64,000 nt of DNA from Oscillospiraceae bacterium (GCA_015068085.1 SVLF01000009.1:1-64000), one strand, 5' to 3'; positions 46,495 through 57,763 are shown, numbered from the stretch's first letter. Translations and numbers: made by a program. The notes: generated by a model from the letters alone, not told the origin.

Positions 46495-47373
46495 ATGCTA
46501 AAGTTCAACGGAATTCCGGTACCGGATTTTATTACAATTGAATCTTTCATTTCCGTTTTTCGCCAAAAGCATGAAGATCTTATATACGAGGAATGCTACA
46601 ATATCGGTGAAGCGCACAACTTCTGGGAATTTCTGTATCTGGAGGAGGGCGAAATCAATGTTCTTGTCGACGGCGAGCTTCATTGCTTGCTCCCTGGACA
46701 GCTTATTATCTATGCGCCTTTCTCATTCCATAGTGTTTCAAGCTCGTCGGATGCAGTTATCAACGTTGTAAGCTTTTCCTGCAAGTCAAGCTCTCTTTCC
46801 GGCCTTTCGAACATCGCAATAGACCTGTCAAGCGAGCAGGTTTCAGCGCTCCGCAGCATTATAACTTTGAGTGAGGAGTGTTTTTTTCTTCCTACTGAAA
46901 TATCAGACGAACGAGGAATGTTTCTGCGCAAGGATATTCCGAATCTTGCATTGCAAAAATTGGCAAAGCTTGTTGAGCTGTTTCTCATTGACCTTTGCCG
47001 GAATTATTCACCGGTCAGCAAAGCAAACACCGATGACAAAAATAACCCTCTTGATGAACAGTTTGCGGCTCTTACAACATTCCTGTCCTACAATCTGCAC
47101 AGGTTCTTGTCGGCGGAAGAAATCAGCTCTGAGCTTTCAATCAGCGTTTCAAAGCTCTCAAAGCTATGTAAGGCACAGTGCGGTTGCGGTCCGATAGACT
47201 ATTTTCTCTCTCTTAAAATAGGCGCGGCGAAAAGAATGATAAGCGAAAAGCGCTTAAACCTTACGCAGATATCTGAAAAACTCGGTTTTTCATCCGTCCA
47301 CTATTTTTCAAGACTGTTTAAGGCGAAAACCGGCATAACTCCGTCCGAGTACGCCAAAAATGCAGAACATTGA
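46495..47373 (+). CDS. AraC-family transcriptional regulator, cassette 2
   Basis: 292 residues from the ATG after AAAGGCGG. Cupin-like N-terminal sensor (AHNFWEFLYLEEGEINVLVDG, YAPFSFHSV) and C-terminal double HTH ending in ISEKLGFSSVHYFSRLFKAKTGITPSEYAK. Paralogue of the regulator at 29526, more diverged in the sensor half than in the DNA-binding half, which fits recognition of different ligands. Expected activator of the cassette 2 operon. Confidence 0.88.
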   Translation: MLKFNGIPVPDFITIESFISVFRQKHEDLIYEECYNIGEAHNFWEFLYLEEGEINVLVDGELHCLLPGQLIIYAPFSFHSVSSSSDAVINVVSFSCKSSSLSGLSNIAIDLSSEQVSALRSIITLSEECFFLPTEISDERGMFLRKDIPNLALQKLAKLVELFLIDLCRNYSPVSKANTDDKNNPLDEQFAALTTFLSYNLHRFLSAEEISSELSISVSKLSKLCKAQCGCGPIDYFLSLKIGAAKRMISEKRLNLTQISEKLGFSSVHYFSRLFKAKTGITPSEYAKNAEH

Positions 47374-47391
47374 TTTGAGCATATGATTAGC

Positions 47392-47434
47392 ACAGCAAAA
47401 GCACGGAACCTTTTTGTTTCCGTGCTTTTGCTGT
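47392..47434. terminator. Bidirectional terminator between AraC and SLH genes
   Basis: ACAGCAAAAGCACGGAA pairs exactly with its complement (17 bp, 9-base loop) between the convergent AraC and SLH genes. T-rich sequence lies in and next to it in both directions. Confidence 0.8.
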
Positions 47435-47458
47435 ATTAGTCTTTCTTTGTGTTTTTCC

Positions 47459-48763
47459 TTATTTATATTCACTAAGATTTTGCAGCGGGGTGATTTTTAC
47501 ATCCGCGCCTGTTTTTATATTCGTCATTTCGTATGTTACAGAGATATCCGTTGTCTTTTCGTCTGCTGCAACTGCCATTTTCATATCACCTGACATTGAT
47601 ACAAGCTTTTCTCCGCGGAGCTTTACCGACATTGTAAGTAATACATAATCTGCCATATCTTCAGTCTCAATCAAGCCTGCTATTGCATTAATACCACCCG
47701 GTGCGCATGTGACATTGTACATTTCATAACCGTCGGCAGTTTTCTTTACCTCTATATCCTTAATAAGGCAAATCGGGTTTGCTTCCGTCTGCATATTGAT
47801 ATCCATTGTTTCCAAAGCATCCGAATATGAAAGCTCCGCTTTCTGCTTTTGTCCGGAAACGTCAATGTAGAGCCAGCCGTCTGCAAAATAGTAGCTTACC
47901 GGCATTTCAACATTCATTTTGCCCTCACCTATACCCGTGAGTGCTTTTATCGTGCCCTCATATTTCATTTTGCTTTTATCCGGATTTTCCGCATCAATAT
48001 CTGCCGCAAGGCTGAGAGCATAGTCCATTTTCATATTCTCAACGCCATCAACAGCAGACGTCATATTCATTTTGATATCTGTCGAGAGTGTTGTGACATT
48101 GTTTACCGTTTTTGACGCTTCTGTATATTTACGGTAATTTTCAAAAAACTCAATATATCCCTTATCATCTGCAACTGCACCGGAGGCTTTGAGCTTTGTA
48201 AGCAGGTCTGCCTCTCCGGATTTCGGAGCAACAGAAAGCGCCGTGAAGCTCATTGCGGCGACATTATCGCGCAGGAACACATCTCCTGCACAGTTTACAA
48301 AGTCAACAACGCCGCACTCTTCCGCAAAAGCAAGAGCGTCTGCGTATGTAAAATCGCCGTTTTCGCCGTCAGTATATCCGAGAGCGCGAAGAAGGAATGT
48401 CGCATACTGCTGCTCGGTGCACTTATCGGAATAACCGAACGTAGTTGCGCTTGTTCCTTTTGTGAGTCCGGCATTATGCAGATACTGAACATACGGTTTT
48501 GCCCAATCTGCAACATCCGTATACGGCGCGGTATACGAAAGCGAAAGAGCATCGTCCTCCGCGCCGAGCAGGCGCACAAGCATCGTTGCCGCCTCCGCAC
48601 GAGTCGGTACACGGTCAAGCTCATAGCCGTTCTGCGTTCCGCGGAAAAGCCCCATTTCATTCAGTGCATCCGCACAGTGGTCAAAGCTTGAGGCAAAAGC
48701 AACCACTGTGAGCACTGCTGTAAGACAAACAGCGATAAGCACCTTTTTAAACATCTTTTTCAT
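47459..48763 (-). CDS. SLH-domain cell-surface protein
   Basis: 434 residues. Signal peptide about 1-24; SLH repeats about 27-70, 78-130 and a degenerate third to about 190 (VPTRAEAATMLVRLLGA, TTFGYSDKCTEQQYATFLLRAL). The C-terminal half (about 195-434) is a beta-rich domain (TTLSTDIKMNMTSAVDG, YYFADGWLYIDVSGQKQKAEL) like the LolA/LppX-type fold in DUF6612 proteins. Unlike the giant proteins, the SLH domains are N-terminal and their sequence is distinct. AAAGGAAC precedes the ATG. Function beyond wall attachment is unknown. Confidence 0.8.
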   Translation of the reverse strand: MKKMFKKVLIAVCLTAVLTVVAFASSFDHCADALNEMGLFRGTQNGYELDRVPTRAEAATMLVRLLGAEDDALSLSYTAPYTDVADWAKPYVQYLHNAGLTKGTSATTFGYSDKCTEQQYATFLLRALGYTDGENGDFTYADALAFAEECGVVDFVNCAGDVFLRDNVAAMSFTALSVAPKSGEADLLTKLKASGAVADDKGYIEFFENYRKYTEASKTVNNVTTLSTDIKMNMTSAVDGVENMKMDYALSLAADIDAENPDKSKMKYEGTIKALTGIGEGKMNVEMPVSYYFADGWLYIDVSGQKQKAELSYSDALETMDINMQTEANPICLIKDIEVKKTADGYEMYNVTCAPGGINAIAGLIETEDMADYVLLTMSVKLRGEKLVSMSGDMKMAVAADEKTTDISVTYEMTNIKTGADVKITPLQNLSEYK

Positions 48764-48877
48764 TTTATACCGTTCCTTTCTTTGTGTTCAAGACACAAAA
48801 TAATGTATTATAAATTCAAAATGCTCTGCATTTTGTTACATTCCCTGCCTGAATTTATTCATACTACGCTTGAGCTT

Positions 48878-50479
48878 TTACTGCTTTTTAAAGAGAAGAG
48901 CAGCAATTTTCTCGCCCTTAGGAAGTCCGAGAACATCCTCCCGTGTTATTCCGCGCGAGAATATCATCGCTGCAAAATATACTGCCACGCCTACGCATAT
49001 GGAAGCCGCAACGGAGATAAGATTTCCCGCAAACGGGAGAAGCATATGATAAACGAAATACACCGCCACCCCCATAACGGCGCAGGAAATAAGCGGTCGC
49101 AGATACGTCTGCACAAAACCGGGCTTGAATCCAACAAGGCGGGCAAGGCATATCATATTGAGCACCGTTATTATCACATAACATAGCACTGTTCCTATCG
49201 CCGCACCCGAAAGCTCGATGCCGGGTATTGCAATGAGCACATAGTTTGCCGCAACCTTCACCACCGCACCGACAAGCATTGTGATAAGCGGTATTGTAGC
49301 ATGCCCGAGTGCCTGCATTGAAGTTGACGTAAGAGATGATGCGCAGAGGAAAAACGATGCAATTCCGAGTATAGTAAGCACGGGAGCCGCTATCGCAACA
49401 TCCGATGCCGAGGTGTAGAGAATTGAAAGCACAGGCTTTGAGAGGACGGATATCCCAACCGCAGCGGGAAGCGTGAATATAACAACTATCCGAAGCGCGG
49501 AAAGAAGCGTTTTTGTGAGCTTTTCGCGGTCTCCCACAGCGTGCGCCGCGGAAATAGTCGGCGTAACACTCACGTTGAGCGAAATGATGATGGACGGAAC
49601 AAGATTGAAAATCGGAAGTGCATAGTTTTCATATATTCCGAACATAGATGTCGTCATCTCGGAATCATATCCGAGCGAGGCAAGACGGTTTGTTATAAGG
49701 AACATATCAATAGTACTGGTAACATTCATAACGAGAGAGCCGAGAGTTACCGGAACTGCAATTTTCAAAAGCGAAGAGAGAATTTCACTGCTCTTTCTTA
49801 TCTGTTCCCCGCCGTCCGGAAGTCTTCCTTCGTTTGAGCGCTTGCGCCATGCAAAGAAAAGCATCATAAGAACGGTGAGCACGGTGCCAAATGTTATTCC
49901 GGTTATTATTCCGGCGGATATGTATTTTCCGTCATATCCGTTTTTCAGTAATATCCACGCAAGCGCAAGACCGACAAAAAGGCGGGAGAGCGCCTCAATT
50001 ATCTGCGAAAGCGCAGTTGGCACCATATTTTCGTGTCCCTGAAAATACCCGCGGAACGCCGCTGTGCACGCCATAAAGAGAACGGCGGGCGCAAGCGCAA
50101 CTATGCTGGGTGCTGCGTTGATATCATTCGTTGCAAGAGCAAGCTTTTCAGAAAAAGCAATAAGTACTATACATCCTGCAAGACCTATCGTAATGCATAG
50201 GCTCATTGCGGTTTTGAAAATGCGGCTTGTCTCACGCGGACGCGAAAGCGCGCGGCTTTCCGAAATCATCTTTGATATCGCAATCGGGATTCCCGCCGTA
50301 GCAATGGTAAGCAATATCGAGTAATAGCGGTATGCCATGCTGTAAAGTCCCATCGTGTATTCTCCGACGAGATTTGTGAGCGGGATGCGGAACACCGCAC
50401 CGATTACCTTTACAAGAATACTCGCAACCGCGAGAATAAGCGCACCTTTTACAAAAGATGCCTCTTTTTTCTGAGCCAA
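48878..50479 (-). CDS. spoVB: SpoVB/MurJ-family polysaccharide transporter (MOP flippase)
   Basis: 533 residues with about 14 hydrophobic helices; starts at TTG preceded by AGGAGG. ILVKVIGAVFRIPLTNLVGEYTMGLYSMAYRYY is the family N-terminus. SpoVB-like flippases move lipid-linked precursors across the membrane and are needed for spore cortex; a vegetative lipid II flippase role is also possible, and the two cannot be separated from sequence. Last gene of the ycxB-AGCS-pyrF-GNAT-spoVB run, 13 bases after the acetyltransferase. Confidence 0.83.
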   Translation of the reverse strand: MAQKKEASFVKGALILAVASILVKVIGAVFRIPLTNLVGEYTMGLYSMAYRYYSILLTIATAGIPIAISKMISESRALSRPRETSRIFKTAMSLCITIGLAGCIVLIAFSEKLALATNDINAAPSIVALAPAVLFMACTAAFRGYFQGHENMVPTALSQIIEALSRLFVGLALAWILLKNGYDGKYISAGIITGITFGTVLTVLMMLFFAWRKRSNEGRLPDGGEQIRKSSEILSSLLKIAVPVTLGSLVMNVTSTIDMFLITNRLASLGYDSEMTTSMFGIYENYALPIFNLVPSIIISLNVSVTPTISAAHAVGDREKLTKTLLSALRIVVIFTLPAAVGISVLSKPVLSILYTSASDVAIAAPVLTILGIASFFLCASSLTSTSMQALGHATIPLITMLVGAVVKVAANYVLIAIPGIELSGAAIGTVLCYVIITVLNMICLARLVGFKPGFVQTYLRPLISCAVMGVAVYFVYHMLLPFAGNLISVAASICVGVAVYFAAMIFSRGITREDVLGLPKGEKIAALLFKKQ

Positions 50480-50492
50480 AACAAACTACCTC

Positions 50493-50966
50493 CTAAATAT
50501 CAAGCAGCATAACAATCTGCCGCACGGTTTCCTCCGTTTCGCGGAATATCTCATAAAAACCGTGTTTTTTGTAAAAAGCATACGCCGATGCGTTGCTCTC
50601 TGCAACACGCACACTGACGTGCTTTTTCCCTTCTTTTTTATACTTTTCCGCCGCATATGAAACCAGCCCGAAGCCCAGCCCCATCCGGCGAGAATCCGGC
50701 TTTAAATACAACAGGGAAATATGCCCGGCCCCCGGATAAAGCAACACACTGTCATCAAGCATTATGATTCCCGCTTCCCGCTCGCCGAGATAGCCAAATG
50801 CGATGTTTCCCGCATCGCGCCGGAGCAGTCTTCGCGCCTTTGCGGCGGCATCGCGGGCATATAACAGCTCTTCACCGAAGATTTCCCTCCACGCCGCGGC
50901 ATAATATTCGCTTATTTTTTCTTTATCCCGCGGCAACACCGCAAGTTTTATCTGTACTTCATTCAT
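50493..50966 (-). CDS. GNAT-family N-acetyltransferase
   Basis: 157 residues. The acetyl-CoA loop is RRMGLGFGLVSYAAE, followed by VRVAESNASAYAFYKKHGFYE, a typical GNAT C-terminus. The start is 7 bases after the upstream stop codon and has no clear Shine-Dalgarno site, suggesting translational coupling. The substrate cannot be predicted. Confidence 0.82.
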   Translation of the reverse strand: MNEVQIKLAVLPRDKEKISEYYAAAWREIFGEELLYARDAAAKARRLLRRDAGNIAFGYLGEREAGIIMLDDSVLLYPGAGHISLLYLKPDSRRMGLGFGLVSYAAEKYKKEGKKHVSVRVAESNASAYAFYKKHGFYEIFRETEETVRQIVMLLDI

Positions 50967-50973
50967 TTTTTAA

Positions 50974-51807
50974 TCAGAAGCAAAGGCGCAGATCGCGGCA
51001 GACTTTCTCCGCCGCCGCCTTTACTCTCTCTCCGAAATCTCCCTCTCCGGACGGCGCGGTTATCGGGCGGGTTACATATACAAGACCACCAAGCCCGCGC
51101 ATATCAAACGCTCCGGTAAGGTCGTGGGCGCTTACCTTTTCGCCGTCATATCCGGTAAGCAAAAACAGCATTTTCTTGTATGTGCGCCGAAGCTCTGCTA
51201 TCGTTTTGTTATCAACACCGCCGAGCATTACGCCAATATCGGAATACCCCATATCACCGGTGCGTTTATCTCCCCACATCGCCGCCTTTTCGCATACCGC
51301 GCGGTAGACTGTCCTGAGTCCTGCCATAAGCTCCTGAAAATCCTGCGGAGAGCCGCTGTCTGAGCGGGAGAGAACAAAAACGCTTTTACTCTCATGCGCC
51401 GCCTTTTCAAAAAACGGAGCAAGCCCTGCGGCACCGAAATACGGGCTTACCGTCACACAGTCTGCGCCGAGAGTGTCAAAATAAAACTCTGCCTCGGCAG
51501 GCGATGCTGCGGGGTCTCCGCTGCATTTTGCATCCGCAATGGTGAAAAGCTCCCTTTCCTTCGCATAGGAAAGTGCATCGCTGATGACAGACACGCCATA
51601 CGGTAAAAGCGCGGGTATATTCACTGAAATTGCCGGAACAAGACCGCACACGGCATCTATTACCGCCCGGTTGAATGCCCGGATATTTTCCGACGCATTC
51701 TCTCCTTCCGAAAAGCTTTCCGGAAGCTCATGCCCGCCAATGTCAAGACCGACAACGCAGGGTGCCTTTCCTGTTATTATCTTCATGATAAGTGTATCAA
51801 ATGTCAT
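50974..51807 (-). CDS. pyrF: Orotidine 5'-phosphate decarboxylase-like protein (type 2) with altered active-site loop
   Basis: 277 residues from the ATG after AGAGGG (track start eight codons earlier). VVGLDIGGHELPE and the overall order match type-2 OMP decarboxylases, which make UMP. The catalytic loop, normally DAKRGDI, reads DAKCSGDPAASPAE: the Asp-x-Lys is kept but one residue is added before the second Asp. VTVSPYFGAAGL replaces the usual NPYLG, and the C-terminal phosphate-binding Ser-Arg region is VYVTRPI. There are no other pyr genes nearby. It may be a working variant or a paralogue with another job. Confidence 0.72.
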   Translation of the reverse strand: MTFDTLIMKIITGKAPCVVGLDIGGHELPESFSEGENASENIRAFNRAVIDAVCGLVPAISVNIPALLPYGVSVISDALSYAKERELFTIADAKCSGDPAASPAEAEFYFDTLGADCVTVSPYFGAAGLAPFFEKAAHESKSVFVLSRSDSGSPQDFQELMAGLRTVYRAVCEKAAMWGDKRTGDMGYSDIGVMLGGVDNKTIAELRRTYKKMLFLLTGYDGEKVSAHDLTGAFDMRGLGGLVYVTRPITAPSGEGDFGERVKAAAEKVCRDLRLCF

Positions 51808-51835
51808 TGTTTTACCCTCTTTTTTAAGCAACTTC

Positions 51836-53236
51836 TTATTGCCAGTAGTCCACCTTATGCGGAAGCTCTATATCTTTTACACGGAACGTCGGTTCAAGCC
51901 CTGCTTTTCTTTGTTCGTCATAATTGTGCAGAGCGCGAATGGCATACTTTGACAAAATAAGAATAACCGGCATATTTATAAGCGTCATCCCGCCCATTGT
52001 TATATCGGCAATATTCCACAAAAGATCGGCTGAAAGCCCCGCACCGACAAAAATAACAAGCGATGCAAGGATGTGGTAAACCCGCATAAAGGTCTTTCCC
52101 GGTTCTCTCCCAAGCATATATATAAGGCATTTGTCCACATAATAAAGATTTCCGAGAAGCGTTGTAAATGCGAAAAGAATCATTGCCGCAGTTATAAACA
52201 CAGGACCGAAACCACCAAGCACTGCCTGCAATGATGCCTGAACATACGGTGCACCGGAAAGCGCTTCCGTCGGCTCAACGCCCGAACACATACACATAAA
52301 AGCTGTTGCACTGCATACAAGCACGGTGTCAATGAATACGGAAAGTATCTGCACAAGCCCCTGCTTTGCGGGATGTGCTACCTCGGCAGAAGCCGATGCA
52401 TTCGGCGCAGAGCCAACGCCCGCCTCGTTGCTGAAAAGGCCGCGCTTTATTCCGTACATAACGCATGAGCCGGAAAAGCCTCCGAATATCGCTTCAAAGT
52501 TGAATGCATCTGAAAAAATGCGTGAGAATACCTGCGGAAGCATATCTGCATTAAGAATCACAATGAGAAGCGCAACGAGGATATATGCAACACCCATAAA
52601 GGGAACGAGTGCTCCCGTAATTTTGATTATGCGCTTTCCTCCGCCCATAAGGCAGAAGCACACCACCGCCGAAAGAATAAGACCTATTATCCACGGCGAA
52701 TATGTCGGATTATAAAACTCATACGCAGAAAACGTTGACTGCAAATTATATGACGCAAGCATATTGAATCCGAAGCCGTAGGTGAGAATTAAAAACACAG
52801 AAAAGATAAGCGCAAGTGTGCGGCTTTTAAGCGTTGCCTCAATATAATACGCAGGACCGCCGTAAGAGCCGTCTCGTCCGCGCTTTTTATAAATCTGCGC
52901 AAGCGTACTTTCAACAAAAGCGGATGCACCGCCGATAATCGCAATAAGCCACATCCAGAAAACAGAGCCGAATCCGCCAAGACACAGTGCCGTTGAAACA
53001 CCGATAATATTTCCCGTTCCGACACGTGATGCGGTAGACACCATAAGTGCCTGAAATGATGAAACTCCCTTTCCGTCCGCAGGCTTTTCCGTAACGGCAC
53101 GAAGCTGCTCGCCAAAAAGACGGAACTGCACAAAGCGCGTCCGCACCGTAAAATACAGTCCGCCCGCCACAAGAAGAATAACAAGCACATACGTGTACAT
53201 TGCGTTGCTTATATTGGCAACAATTGCATCCAACAC
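51836..53236 (-). CDS. AGCS-family sodium:alanine/glycine symporter
   Basis: 466 residues, about 11 membrane helices. The N-terminal TVRTRFVQFRLFGEQLRAV and ASRVGTGNIIGVSTAL are the AGCS signature; GLFSNEAGVGSAPNASASAEVAHPAKQG is also diagnostic. Starts at GTG with AGGTGG seven bases upstream. It imports alanine or glycine with sodium; the choice is not readable. Downstream of ycxB by 23 bases and upstream of the pyrF-like gene by 28, so one operon. Confidence 0.9.
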   Translation of the reverse strand: MLDAIVANISNAMYTYVLVILLVAGGLYFTVRTRFVQFRLFGEQLRAVTEKPADGKGVSSFQALMVSTASRVGTGNIIGVSTALCLGGFGSVFWMWLIAIIGGASAFVESTLAQIYKKRGRDGSYGGPAYYIEATLKSRTLALIFSVFLILTYGFGFNMLASYNLQSTFSAYEFYNPTYSPWIIGLILSAVVCFCLMGGGKRIIKITGALVPFMGVAYILVALLIVILNADMLPQVFSRIFSDAFNFEAIFGGFSGSCVMYGIKRGLFSNEAGVGSAPNASASAEVAHPAKQGLVQILSVFIDTVLVCSATAFMCMCSGVEPTEALSGAPYVQASLQAVLGGFGPVFITAAMILFAFTTLLGNLYYVDKCLIYMLGREPGKTFMRVYHILASLVIFVGAGLSADLLWNIADITMGGMTLINMPVILILSKYAIRALHNYDEQRKAGLEPTFRVKDIELPHKVDYWQ

Positions 53237-53259
53237 TTTGATTCCACCTTATAACTAAA

Positions 53260-53754
53260 TTACTTTTTCTTTATTTTTACCTTTTTTGCAGGAACATATT
53301 TTTCTATGTAAGACAAAAATATGTTTTTCTGCTCCTCATTCTCAAAGCTGCGTTTCGGGAAATAAAACGCCTTGCGCTTTGTGAGAAATACATAATAGCT
53401 GTCCTCCGATTCACGGACGGAATACACATCTGCCCACGGAAGGCGGGTCTCTCCCGATGCCGCGCTCTGGCGGATTTCATCATCATCAATTTCAAGATAA
53501 AGCTCGCTTGATGCGCCAAACGCCGCATATCTGTTTTCCGCACGCTTGAACACCCCGCGCTTTCTCAATATGTATATTATCGGAAAGAATATCACAAAAA
53601 GCAGAAAGCCTATTATAAGGTTGTGGCTTAATCCAAAAAACGTGAATGCTATTGCAAGTGCGAGCAGCGCTGCAAGCACGGTAGATGCCGTGCGGACCTG
53701 AAACCAGCAAAGACCGCTGTAATCCTCTGCAAGAAAATCTGTCCTGAACTTCAT
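53260..53754 (-). CDS. YcxB-family membrane protein
   Basis: 164 residues with two adjacent hydrophobic segments (about 24-65) and a C-terminal beta-rich domain (about 85-155: RLPWADVYSVRESEDSYYVFLTKRKAFYFPKRSF) typical of the YcxB-like, PH-like fold. AAAGGAG precedes the ATG. Function in this family is unknown; here it is the first gene of the transcript that carries the alanine symporter. Confidence 0.75.
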   Translation of the reverse strand: MKFRTDFLAEDYSGLCWFQVRTASTVLAALLALAIAFTFFGLSHNLIIGFLLFVIFFPIIYILRKRGVFKRAENRYAAFGASSELYLEIDDDEIRQSAASGETRLPWADVYSVRESEDSYYVFLTKRKAFYFPKRSFENEEQKNIFLSYIEKYVPAKKVKIKKK

Positions 53755-53798
53755 TTTAAACTTCTCCTTTCAGTCGGCAAAAACAACATACTCTTATA

Positions 53799-53827
53799 AT
53801 CATACCCCGCTTTTGCACTTTTTGCAA
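53799..53827 (-). promoter_or_regulatory. Sigma-A promoter for the ycxB-to-spoVB operon
   Basis: Minus-strand TTGCAA, 17-bp spacer, TATGAT in the gap between ligA and ycxB. The leader is about 40 bases. Confidence 0.65.
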
Positions 53828-53858
53828 GTATTATTGCTTCTGTTTTACAATAATTTCA

Positions 53859-55886
<2,028 letters not shown>

Positions 55887-55979
55887 TCAGCTTATGTACA
55901 TTTATTTTATCATATACGGTGAATGTCCGTTGCCCGGATAAAAATCCTTTTTAATGGCAATAACTTCTTGCCGCATTTC

Positions 55980-56834
55980 TTATACAACAGCCAACACTAT
56001 TCCGAAAATGATAATTCCGGCGCACAAAAGCTTTCGCGCTATTTTTTCTCCGTAAACAAACTTGCCGCTGAGAATTGCCACGATTACCGCACTTTGCTTA
56101 AGAAGAGTCATGACCGTCACCCGGCTTGCCTCATAAGAATTTGCAATGAAAAGCAAACGGTCACCCGCAATCAGAAGAAAGCTCAGAATATAAATATACG
56201 GATTTTTTGCACAGCCTCTGATATCTGCCTTTTGTCCTTTGATGCAAATATATGTATAGTACATTACAGAAAGCATAAGCATAAACCAGAACTGCAGCTG
56301 GATACTGCTGACTGCTTTTGTTGACATAATATACTTGTCCATTATTCCCGATACCGCATTCAAAAGACATGAGAAGAGAACAAGCCACACATACCTGCCG
56401 TCTGTTTTTCTGTCAGCCCCATCCTTTTGCCGGTTTACAAGATACAAGCCGGCAACAACAAGAAGCAAGCTTATGATCCCCTTTAAAGTCAAGCTTTCGT
56501 TCAGGAAAATCACGCCCATAAGCGTTGAAAAAACCACACGCGACAAATCCATAACGCTGTAAAGGCTGACTGACAGTTTTTTCACCGCCGCAAAAGTTGC
56601 AAGCCATGCAAAGAAAAGCACAAAAGACTTTACCGCAATTAAAGCAAGCGACACAGCATCAACGGAAAACACATCCCGCGCCATCGGCACCGTCATCAGA
56701 AATCCGATAAATGTATATGCAAATAACGCACTCATCAAATCGTGCTTTTCAAGTATCTTCTTCTTGATCGGCTCGCGCGCACCTTTGAATATACCGTATA
56801 ATAAAACAAAAATCACCCAAAGTTCCAAATACAA
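55980..56834 (-). CDS. EamA/DMT-family transporter
   Basis: 284 residues with ten predicted helices in two repeats of five, as in drug/metabolite transporters. The track start is TTG close behind GAAGGAG; the TTG two codons later has better spacing. Substrate unknown. Has its own promoter; not obviously linked to ligA or yunB. Confidence 0.78.
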   Translation of the reverse strand: MYLELWVIFVLLYGIFKGAREPIKKKILEKHDLMSALFAYTFIGFLMTVPMARDVFSVDAVSLALIAVKSFVLFFAWLATFAAVKKLSVSLYSVMDLSRVVFSTLMGVIFLNESLTLKGIISLLLVVAGLYLVNRQKDGADRKTDGRYVWLVLFSCLLNAVSGIMDKYIMSTKAVSSIQLQFWFMLMLSVMYYTYICIKGQKADIRGCAKNPYIYILSFLLIAGDRLLFIANSYEASRVTVMTLLKQSAVIVAILSGKFVYGEKIARKLLCAGIIIFGIVLAVV

Positions 56835-56937
56835 CCTTCTCCTTCGTTAAACATCATTACTATCCTTATGTCAAGTCAGGACTAAAAAACATTATCCTGT
56901 TATCACCAAAGCACTTTCGCACTACTGTAATAAAATT

Positions 56938-56966
56938 ATTATATCACAAATGGTTTTTCTGTTCAA
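56938..56966 (-). promoter_or_regulatory. Sigma-A promoter for the EamA gene
   Basis: Minus-strand TTGAAC, 17-bp spacer, perfect TATAAT. It leaves a leader of about 95 bases with no recognised riboswitch. Confidence 0.72.
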
Positions 56967-56989
56967 GAAAAACCAAGAAGCGCAGCTTC
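56966..56989 (-). terminator. Possible terminator of yunB
   Basis: A short GAAGC/GCTTC stem followed by TTGGTTTTTC lies 30 bases past the yunB stop. The stem is only 5 bp, so this is a weak call. Confidence 0.35.
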
Positions 56990-57018
56990 GGAAAATCTCT
57001 GATTATCTTAATTATCCT

Positions 57019-57681
57019 CTATCCCGCATACTCTTTCCCCGTGAAGAAATCCGGAACTGCGCCGACGATGACGGTTTCGGCAACGCAAACGCTCAGTCCT
57101 ACATCCGTTCCTATCTCGCGCCCTGCAAACATCATCCCCACGTTTATTGTAAAATCAATCATAATGCGGTGGCACGTCTGATTTATCCCCGCCGCTTCAA
57201 ACGTGTTGCGATATTCGCCATTAACGCTTGACACCCACATTGTGCGGAAGGTTATATCCGGACCTTTGCCGGTAAGAAAATCTATCCCGGTAAGGTTTCC
57301 GAGCGGGATTTTTATCGCATCCTCTGTTCTTTTAAACATCTCATCCGACAGGCGATTGACAACTCGGAGCTTCAAGAGATTAAGCCTTTTTATATCCGTT
57401 GTTATTGATGATACGTCACCCGCTGCATTTCTCTCTATATGCACAAGGTCATCGTAATCCGCGCCATCGCGCAAAAGCTCCTCCTCAACCGTTCTGCCGA
57501 CAATGTCAAAGGCGATGCTTTCAAGCTCGGACTGCGCCACCTCACGCAGCATCGGCGAGGTTTTCATATTGAAAAATGAGAATATACCGACGGATATACC
57601 CGCAAGCAGAAGCAGCACAGCAACACCTTTCCGTCCTGCCTTTCCTCGCTTTATTCTCCTTCTTTTTATCTGAAGCCGCAT
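57019..57681 (-). CDS. yunB: Sporulation protein YunB
   Basis: 220 residues. A basic N-terminus and one membrane helix (VAVLLLLAGISVGIFSFF) are followed by the YunB domain: AQSELESIAFDIVGRTVEEEL, KIPLGNLTGIDFLTGKGPDI and the C-terminal TDVGLSVCVAETVIVGAVPDFF. In Bacillus yunB is made in the mother cell under sigma-E; a convincing sigma-E promoter was not identified here. Its presence is the best evidence in the window that the organism forms spores. GGGAGAG precedes the ATG. Confidence 0.88.
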   Translation of the reverse strand: MRLQIKRRRIKRGKAGRKGVAVLLLLAGISVGIFSFFNMKTSPMLREVAQSELESIAFDIVGRTVEEELLRDGADYDDLVHIERNAAGDVSSITTDIKRLNLLKLRVVNRLSDEMFKRTEDAIKIPLGNLTGIDFLTGKGPDITFRTMWVSSVNGEYRNTFEAAGINQTCHRIMIDFTINVGMMFAGREIGTDVGLSVCVAETVIVGAVPDFFTGKEYAG

Positions 57682-57763
57682 ATTGCATCTCTCCCGAAAT
57701 TATACTCATATAAATTTTATGAGGGAATACATATGAAAAAATACACTTTATGCATAAAATTGC

